NCBI GenBank assembly: GCA_963970005.1
Contig: CAXAMN010018557.1
Coordinates: forward strand, 986,074-1,050,073
Length of the DNA: 64,000 nucleotides
Source of the DNA: Durusdinium trenchii
Taxonomy: Eukaryota; Sar; Dinophyceae; Suessiales; Symbiodiniaceae
Direction: 5' to 3'
Made by a program: the position numbers and the translations under genes. Positions 56,277 through 64,000 of this stretch are shown piece by piece. The notes under the pieces were generated by a model, which was not told the DNA's origin, searched no databases, and was given only the letters and a program-made list of their open reading frames with translations. Each line of letters begins with the position of its first letter. Position 1 is the first letter of the stretch.

Positions 56277-57777
56277 ATGTTTGGCAGAAACAAAACAGGA
56301 CACGGCAGAAACAAATGCGTTTTGTTGTTATTTAGGCGAAGAGTGCCGTTTTGCGGTTTCGCATGTTTTTGCTGTGAACAGAAGAAGAACCACTCAGAAT
56401 TCTTGAGGGATTCTGGTCCTTTTCTACCCATTTTCTACTACAGTACCTTGTTCCAGTTCATCAAATCACTTGGATACTCTTCAAAGAGGCTCTTCTCAGA
56501 AACTCATGATGCCTCAGATAGTTCCAGGGCCCCCCTTGCGCCCTCTGTGGAGCTTTCATCATCTAGCAGAACCCTCCAACAGATCACCCTGACAGGCTCT
56601 TGTAAACAAGAAAAGTGCGGCCTCACCTCCACCCCTGCAGCATGCACACCGAGATGCCTGGAACGTTCGAGCCGTGCTTCAGGTACGTGGACAGGAGCTC
56701 AGTGTTATCACAGGGCCGCGGTGGGAGATTGTAGGTGGTCTTGGGGAAGCAGGCCTCCGTTGGCGCAGCGATGCTCGTTCAGCGTCGTCCGCTCCGCTCC
56801 GGTGACCCCCCGAGATGCTCTCCGTCGAGGAGGACGAGCCACCCGAGCAGGGTGGCGGAAACGCGCCCGAATCTCGGGGTGAAACGTCGCCATTGTTGGC
56901 CGGTTGACCCAGCTGACGCAATTGGGCTGGATTCCGGTGGACCCAAGTTTCGAGGTCACCAAAATGTTCATCTTCTAGGCTAGAAAATTGAAAATGTCCA
57001 ATAGAAAAGGTCGGGAGTGCTATGATTGAAATGTTCTAGAGATTCAGTCTGCTTCGGTATGCTTCAATATAAAACATATGATCAAATCATATAACAACAG
57101 ATCATAGCTCAATTATTCTCCCTTTCCCTATACTGATGGCACCTCGTGGCTTGACACATCATCTATTCAAGCCTCCTCGTCAGTGTCTGGGTAGTCGTCG
57201 CTTGGAAAGCCTCCACACCGCATGCCCGTGCAACCGGTTTTGCAGGCTCAGCACACGACTGGTCGTTGCACGTGGAATGTGCAGGGCTTGGAATTGCGCC
57301 AGGGTTGCCCCTTGATAGGATGTCAGGGACGCCATTGGGTTCCCAAGAAAAGTAATTCAACTTGGAACTCTGAGACCACAGAATCCAAATGCTAAAATTG
57401 TGTGCAATCAAATGCACCTGATTCAGCTGTCGATGTCTTTCAAGAGAGGTTCTTCCAGCTTCACCCAACCCACATCAACCCACCAAGATTCTAGTTGGTC
57501 CTCCCGCTCAAGACACCCATGTCAGAATACCAACTCTTGGAATCGCCCTCTCCACCGATTTGAATCGCGCTCTCCTTCCATGGCCATCTCCACGATTGGC
57601 GTCACGTGGGACCCGTGGGCAAACCGGTGGTGACGATGCGGGGAGGGAGATGCAAGCCACTCGAACCGAAATGCCTCCAGACCGAAGTGGCGATCTCAGG
57701 CTGACGAGCGAAACACAAAGGATCCAAAAGGCTTCCAAAAACTATCCATCATATCTACCAGAGACATCCTTTTGCAG
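56277..57777. other. Ambiguous coding region
   Basis: The plus frame 56277-56882 is open for 201 codons and has a GTACGT donor at 56682 in the middle. The minus frame 56679-56921 is Ser/Gly/Pro-rich and also open. High GC near 56640-56900 keeps all frames open. A plus frame at 57590-57760 ('SGDLRLTSETQRIQKASKN') may be a 5' exon of the gene at 57778. Confidence 0.35.
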
Positions 57778-58440
57778 AACTCCTCACCTTGATCTGGTCC
57801 ACAGAAGCTGTCAAAGTGAAGTGGACCTGGCTGAAAACTTTGGAACTAGCCAAACTGTGTAGCAAAGTCAGTCGTTTAAAGGGCTCATGCGTTGGATCTG
57901 ATCAAGCTACTGTAGTTGATACCAGCAGCAGATGGCAGGGGCAAGTCGTGGGTGACTTTGTTAAAAAAGCGGATAGTTTGGACATCTTGTTGATTGCGTA
58001 CTCCAAACAAACAATTCCCAAAACCCTGGATGTGCAAAACGAGAACGGACAACTCAGGCCGGAAATGAAGAGAGCACATGACAGTCTACTGCGGCAGTTC
58101 ACAAGTACAGTATATCAATGATAATGTGTACTTCTCAAGCATGCTTGACCTTGAATCGAGATTTGATACTTCAATTCTATGGGTGTCAAGGGCTATGTTC
58201 CACGTCCTCAAAGTGAGTCACGTTGTCTCCGTTTTTCTGCGCCAGGAGGACGGAGTTTTCCTGAGCATTCGTTCCATGCGTTCGACGACTCTGGAGACCT
58301 CTTTGACTCGTTCCACGACCCACCGTCACCAACCGGCGAAGCTCCGGGCGGTCAAGGTCGATTCGAACGGGACGCCCAGCGATTCGATCAGGGTCGACTC
58401 ACCCGGCCTTTCGTGACCAAACGATCTGACCAGCCAAACG
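57778..58440 (+). CDS. Two-exon gene segment, unrecognised
   Basis: Exon 57778-58104 follows acceptor TCCTTTTGCAG and encodes 'TLIWSTEAVKVKWTWLKTLE', 'WQGQVVGDFVKKADSLDILL', 'QNENGQLRPEMKRAHDSLLR'. Donor GTACAG and acceptor GCGCCAG|G (intron 58105-58245) join it in phase to exon 58246 onward, which reads 'FPEHSFHAFDDSGDLFDSFH' and continues Gly/Arg/Asp-rich. The second exon ends near 58440 or later. The product is helical, then disordered and acidic/basic. No family recognised. It lies within about 120 bases of the last recognised topoisomerase exon on the other strand. Confidence 0.6.
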
Positions 58441-58553
58441 AACATCTTCCTTCAATTTCCTTCACATCCCTTCACAGTATCACCTGTCACATAGACCATG
58501 AACAATGGAGCAAAGCAGCACCGCACCCATGTTCCACAGTGCAGCAAAGAAGC

Positions 58554-61451
58554 TGTATGATGTTCCTTGAAGTCGTCAATCTTGCCGCGAGCATTCTCAC
58601 CATTGGCCTTTCACTCAGAATCCTTCCCCTCCATACCATGTCATACCCGCTGAAAACATGATAAAAACATGAAAACATTATAAAACCACTCATGTCTCCG
58701 TCAACCCTTCGCCTCCGTCATCTTGCTGAGAAACTCCTTGTAGTCCTTTGTCAATGTCTCTTCTTCGACTTTGGACCGCATCATAGGATGATTCAGCACG
58801 GGTTGGTCAAAATCCATGACTTTATGTTTATGAGATCAAAACACCTGGCTTTCCTGAAGGACATGGGTCTGCGGGTTTCAACACCACCATAGGCTGGCTA
58901 AGGGGGCCTAAGGTTACTTACAGAAGAGAAAACATCCAGTGGCCACTCTGTCTGTGTCCTGCGTCCATTTCTTGATGGGAAGCTCAGTGATGTCAAGCTG
59001 ATTGTTCGAGATCTTCTCAACAATCCCGGCCACCTTCACAGCTGCACCGAAAACTCTGAAACGAAAAGCATGAGACGTCTTCCTGCTGGGGCAAAACAAG
59101 TTAAACAAGATCTGGAACATCGTGTGTCATATCCGTTCATTGAGATCGAGGAGTGAGCCAGAAACCCGTACATCATACAACATCACATAACTATTATAAC
59201 TATTTGGAAGGAATCCAAACAACTATGGGTTTCTTTCTTCCTTTGGTGGATACGTTTCGCTCTTGCCTCTTCCACGCTAGTCCGGACCCTGGAGTTTGAA
59301 ATTAAGGCCTGCATTCATCGCCTTCCTTTGCCAATGGTGACTTGGATCTCCTATATCCAAAGAGCCTTGTGGTGATTTTGGCCACAGGTCTGTCAATACA
59401 TGTCAATACCGATACGTCGAAATGGCCATCATTGCTCGTGAGCAATGATGGCCATTCGGAACTTGGAAGTGCCAGCTGAGTCATAAAGCCTGCTGACTTG
59501 CAGCACTTTGAGAACTTGTGCTTCTGTGGAGGTCAAACAGATTCATTTAAACCCTGAATCATGGCAGCCTTAGATAGCCTTAGCCGCAGGACCAAGTGTA
59601 TGAAGAACTCGTGTCTTGAATGGTCTCTGCCATGGAAGCCTCAAGAAGTGGCTGGTTTGTACTTTCTCATTGCAAGTGCACTTTGAGGGCATCCAGGACA
59701 GCCTATCACCACGCCGCTCAGGTAGGGCGCGCGAAAAACATTGAAAGCACCTCGAAGCCGCCCTTCTCGGGATCCGGATTCGGCTCAATGCTCCCCTGCC
59801 ATCTTCGTGGCTTAAATGGTTTTCGCCCATTTCCAAGGTTCTTCCGAAAGGCCCACACAGGAGCAATTATAAGATATTCAAAGAACACAAGAACTGGAAC
59901 AACGGAGGTCACCGAGAGGGAAAGACACATACTACGAACAGCCAGACTTTAGCGCATCTGGCCATCTCTCCAATGTGAGCCTTGGCTAGGCTAGGATACT
60001 CAGGCTACTCGGCCACTTGGGCATTTTGGAGTGGTGGGTATAAGGTTGGAGGCCATCGCTAGTGGGTTGGAGGCCATGACCCTTTCTTCGCGCAACGAAG
60101 GATGCCTGGCTGCCGGTCTCCGTCCGCTCCCCTTTGCTGCACTTCGCTCCGCTTCGCCCCGCCTTGAACCCTCGGTACCATGGAGAAAGACTGACACCTG
60201 AGGTCGGTCACTGGGCTTGAAAGCATTTCCAAAAGGTAGTCTTGAATGTGCAGTATATATAAAACAACAAATAACAATGCAAATATTTACGGTATAAAGC
60301 TAACTGTATAGTGCGGTCTTTGGACACTAAGACCTGCCGTGACCTCCGAGGTCTTGAGGGCAATGCTTGTCTTCTGCTTCTTGATGAGTTTGCGCAGCCT
60401 AGGAGGTGACAAACCAAAGGTCCATCTCGTGCAAGGTGCAAAGCGAAGTGTTGGGAGTTAAATGGCGGATTTTGATACTGCTCAAACAACAAAATATCTT
60501 GCTTTGAAAAGGCAAACAGGCTCTTAGGTCATCCTACAAGCCAAACTCAGGCCGCAACATCTGGATAATGTCCCTGGCATTTGAAATCAACACTCTTGCT
60601 TAGGGATCACAGGCTTCCTCACGAGCGCTGCCCAGTAACTACGTAGTTATATAATTGAATTGTCAAGTTTATCTGCTGCCGTTGACCATCGCTGTACAGA
60701 ATGGTACGCAGTGTAATCCAGTGCCTGCCAGGTCAACACCGCTATCCACGTCTTGAAAATCACTACCACCCAACACCAACATCACCAACTGACAGTTCCT
60801 ATCAAACAACTCAGCACCGGTGCGATAGCCCTGCCTAGGATTGTAATTTGGGACGGAAGTCGACCATCCGGTTCCAATCCCATCGGCTCCATTCACCAAA
60901 GCCTCCGGAGATCAAGGTGCAAGCAATTGTCAGGTCATGATAAAATATGATTAGTGGAGCGTGGCAAACAAAACACTTTTGGCCACCTAGTCTTATTCAT
61001 CTACCATCGGCAATTTATTGTTAGATTCATCGCCCCGCTTGCAGGGTCGTGCATGTCTGCTAGCTTTCTATGGTGTGTCGAGCACATTGGTTGGTCCATC
61101 ACTTTTCGCCAGCGCCAAAGCAATCTGGATCTGCAAAGGCTCCGGCCACAGGAATGACCGGAATGTACCATTTCCTCAGCGGTTGAGTACAGAAGTCTTG
61201 AAGTCATTGAAGTTCTGAGAAACTCAAAGGCCCAATCGGCTCGATGGTCTGGCCCTCCTCATTCTGGAAGTCCAACAAAGGGTCCTCGGCGGTTGGTGAA
61301 CGATGGGATCGATGCCTACTATCCACAGAACAGTGCAGGACCCGTTCTGACCAGCAAATTGTTCCATCTTTCAGACCCTGTCAGACCCTCTATCTTTCTG
61401 CGAGCGAGCCCAGCTGCATCGTCAGGATGAAAGATCGTTCGAGTGATTCGC
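58554..61451 (-). CDS. TOP2: DNA topoisomerase II, central exons
   Basis: Eight minus-strand exons spell the region just after the catalytic tyrosine of eukaryotic topoisomerase II, the ATP-dependent enzyme that passes one DNA duplex through another. In order: 61418-61451 'RITRTIFHPDD'; 61238-61284 'DPLLDFQNEEGQTIEP'; 61147-61174 'KWYIPVIPV'; 60835-60902 'LVNGADGIGTGWST' and 'VPNYNP'; about 59749-59850 'RWQGSIEPNP' and 'EKGGFEV'; 58959-59055 'GIVEKI' and 'ITELPIKKWTQ'; 58713-58745 'DYKEFLSKMTE'; 58554-58607 'KIDDFKEHHT'. Phases agree at every junction checked except the entry to the fifth exon, whose 5' border is uncertain. All donors are GC or GA; acceptors are mostly AG|G. Exons for the ATPase, the Toprim and tyrosine parts and the C-terminal half were not found in the window. 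Identity is firm; completeness is not. Confidence 0.9.
59421..59456. repeat. Perfect 17-bp inverted repeat, 2-base spacer
   Basis: 'AATGGCCATCATTGCTC' and its exact reverse complement are separated only by GT. It lies in the intron between topoisomerase exons at 59055 and 59749. It could form a cruciform or, in the pre-mRNA, a strong hairpin. Confidence 0.9.
60040..60079. repeat. 21-bp repeat family, two units in TOP2 intron
   Basis: Two units in the GGTTGGAGG orientation on the plus strand, within the topoisomerase intron of about 985 bases. This shows the family inserts or expands inside genes. Confidence 0.8.
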
Positions 61452-64000
61452 CTGAGTTAGCATTGGGAGTCGCCATCCAAAGAAGTGCAAAAGCTGTCAA
61501 GAATCCTGCTCAACAGCAACTGGCACTGCGGCGCCCCTCTTTTCTCATTCCAGAGTCACATTGGCAGAAGTGAGCCGTTGGACGCCAAATTTGGGACGCT
61601 TCGCCGTACGCCCGGCGAAAACGGATCTCTTGTACTCAGGGCCAAAATGATACAATGGCAGCGCATGGCTGCGCTGCACGCACTTCTGCTGCCGATGCCA
61701 CGCTCACAGTATGGCTACAGCTTGTGCCTAGACTGTTACTCTCCCAGGCCACCATTGGGGATAACTCCAATGGTGGGTGGACAGGGCTGGGCTTGCGAAT
61801 CGTGTCCACCGGCCACCTGGTGTGATTTTGAGGCTTCCATCTTGGATTCATTCACAGGTACCCACATCTGTTCGGAACGTGAACCTGAACAGAATGCCTC
61901 TGTGGCCGGAGTTCGGCCTTGTGACAGGATCTGCAAACTTAAAGATTGCTCTGAATAACAAAGCCAACCCATGCTTGTTGGACTGCCGAGCTGTCAACAG
62001 TCGATGCTCATGGCGTCTGAGTCAGGACTTGACCAGCTCCTGAGCCAACTGGATGGAAGGAAGCAAGGAGGGGTGTTGAGCTGGGCCAGCAACGGGAACA
62101 TGTTTTGAATTGTAGATTGAAACCTGCATCCTCGCTCGGTGTTTGCATGGCAGCCGACGAGGTGCCATGCAAACACTAAGAGCCTAGATATGCCATAATG
62201 TTGGCATGTTTACATCATCTAGGGAGCCGCGGCGAGCCGCGCAAGCACAAACAAAACCCAACTGAGCATCATATTCGATCGCTGAAAGGTCGTTCTTCTT
62301 GTTGACTTCGCCAACATCGTGGTCCTGCGGAGGCCCAGATGTAATTCGCCCGGCCGATTTCTGCAACTTGGACCAGGCACACGACCAGACCGTAAATCGG
62401 CCAGATTATACATATATATGTAAAATACCCTTCCGATTCATTCTTTCATACTCTTTCTTTTCCGTTTATATAACCTAGCTCTGCGAAGATTCTATGTGGG
62501 TGAAAGGACTGACAAGCAAACCTCAGACATTGAGGGGCTGAGTATTCGGAAAACGTCTATTGCTTAATATTAACAAAATGGAAGGTCTGAGTAGGAGATG
62601 TGTATAGTCGTGTCATGTGCCACCTGAAGTTCGTGCGGCCTGTCGTACGCACATATCTTGCCACATCGACGAGTGAAGTTGGATCGATCCTCCTCCTTCA
62701 AAGCAGACCATTTGTCCACTAGCAGCTGCATATGGCCTCTTTGATCAGGGAAAGTCACTGAGAGCATTGTATAAAGTCCCTGGGAGGCTGTTGTAGTTGC
62801 CCTAGTTATTCCATGCTATTCCATGCTATTCCACCGCAAAGTGGGATTTAAGCCTGTTGGGAAAAAGACACATCGCCCACCGCTGCCTTTGCTCATGACC
62901 ACCCGGGCGTTCTGCACCCGGACCACCTCCAAAGGACGATCGGACCGGTGGGGTCTCAGTCGACGAACGCAGTGGTGCGAACTCTTGCGGGAGGTCTACC
63001 GAACGCATGGAATGTTGGCTGTTGAACCATATCCTTTTGGTGATAGATTCAGAAGACAAGTGTCTAACCAGTTTGGAGGCCACTGCCTTGTTGAGATCCG
63101 TACTGGAATCATTCTTGCGGAATCGCACCAAACTGCACAGCAGGTTCAACACTTCTGAAAATAGTTCAAGGTATCAAAAAGTCCTCACAGTGTGTATGCC
63201 ACACAAATCCCCGTGTAGAAAAGATTGCTAGGCTTAGCCTCTGGCCCACCTGTGGCCTATGAAACGAGCAGTTGCCAACAAACCAACAAACCACCGAATC
63301 GTCCGTTTTGCAGTAGGACCATCATGCTAGAGACTTACATTGCACTCCATCAAACAATCATGGAAGTGGAAAACCACATGTTTGTAGACTAACATGGTCA
63401 TCCAAGGGACCATTTCCACGTAACCATGGTTATTTCAAAAGAAGAAGCTGTCTGAGTTGTCGATCCTTCAGTTGTCGTATCGCCAAGGTGACGCTGCAAG
63501 CAATCATCGGATGGTCTCACGCCTTCCCTTCGCTGCATGCTTTGTACTTATCACCGCCTCAGCCAAAGACTACTTGGCCAAAGGCTAGTCCCAAGCAATT
63601 CAGCACCAAACCGTGTTTCAGTATTTTTCTTCGCTTCTTTTTGCTCTCTCCCCCCCAAAAAAGTAATGTCAGCTCAGATGTCTCCCTTTAGAACGACACT
63701 CATGGCCACTCTCCAGGAACCCCAGCGGATTCTCAGAGTCACAGTACCCGAGGAATCGCCGATGGAGATTTCATGGGCATCCTTCATCAGACCAAAATAA
63801 ACTTCGTTCGGCTAGCGATTGAAGGCTTCTTATCAAAACATTTCAAACATATTTTAATAGCAAAGAACATCAAAAAGGGTGGACAAAGGCTAAGATGAAG
63901 CAGCTATGATTGAGAGGTTGGAAAAAACACTGGCCCATTCAGGTTCATTCAAAACCAAAGGCTCCTCATAAAGGCTCTCCGCTTTTGTGAGGACTTGGCC
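61452..64000. other. No firm gene; weak minus-strand exons
   Basis: Candidate minus frames are 62570-62767 ('RGHMQLLVDKWSALKEEDRS'), about 62250-62380 ('HDVGEVNKKNDLSAIEYDAQ') and about 63670-63800 ('KDAHEISIGDSSGTVTLRIR'). None resembles the topoisomerase region that should precede 61451, namely the tyrosine-bearing exon and Toprim. The upstream part of TOP2 may lie beyond the window or be absent. Confidence 0.4.
62139..62176. repeat. Perfect 14-bp stem hairpin
   Basis: 'GTGTTTGCATGGCA' and its exact reverse complement flank a 10-base loop (62153-62162). No coding frame crosses it convincingly. It could be a structured RNA precursor or the relic of a foldback element. Confidence 0.85.

Noticed and set aside
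58922-58958. GTAAGT donor at 58920 as the end of the TOP2 'WTQ' exon
   Set aside because: Homology requires 'WTQDYKEFL'; the GA donor at 58958 joins to the DYKEFL exon in phase, while the GTAAGT version would insert unrelated residues.

Overview
The window reads as nuclear DNA of a dinoflagellate, most likely a Symbiodiniaceae alga. The organism call is an inference from several independent signs. A topoisomerase II gene is cut into very small exons whose introns begin with GC or GA, not GT, and usually end AG|G. A spliced-leader-like relic lies in front of an intronless gene. There is a Gly/Cys-rich cold-shock-domain protein. A 21-bp minisatellite that translates as a heptapeptide recurs at eight sites. 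Coding density is low, and most open frames are shadows. No tRNA, rRNA, CRISPR array or bacterial-type operon was seen. Two short runs of N (11984-11993 and 45934-45943) mark assembly gaps inside simple repeats.

Layout. 1-7056: no supported gene; two related palindromic blocks and a strong hairpin near 3.2-4.4 kb. 7.0-22.3 kb: every supported gene is on the minus strand: an internally repeated 235-aa protein (7057-7764), a Lys/Gly-rich multi-exon gene (9899-10553), the cold-shock protein (13740-15023), a decayed C5 cytosine DNA methyltransferase (18400-19845) with a helical coding segment beside it (17642-18006), and a multi-exon gene of unknown function (20405-22328). 22.9-28 kb: short exons on both strands. 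28163-30497: a nearly perfect 221-bp tandem array, then C/T-rich minisatellite to 31.3 kb. 31.9-50.6 kb: mainly minus-strand exons of unrecognised genes, including a three-exon gene whose splice phases all agree (42369-43513), plus an inverted-repeat-bounded element (38533-39243) and several 21-bp repeat arrays. 50.7-53.4 kb: mostly degenerate minisatellites. 53.6-58.4 kb: unrecognised exons on both strands. 58554-61451: a central piece of DNA topoisomerase II on the minus strand. 61.5-64 kb: weak exon candidates only.

Three protein identities are firm from motifs: topoisomerase II, the cold-shock-domain protein and the C5-DNA-methyltransferase remnant. Other coding calls rest on long stop-free, protein-like translation next to plausible AG|G acceptors and GT/GC donors. 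Where two exons join in phase this is stated. Several genes show single-base frame breaks between adjacent coherent segments. The sequence alone cannot say whether these are assembly errors, pseudogene decay or unrecognised splicing. The genes do not form an obvious pathway; topoisomerase II, cold-shock protein and methyltransferase are all nucleic-acid proteins but are far apart.
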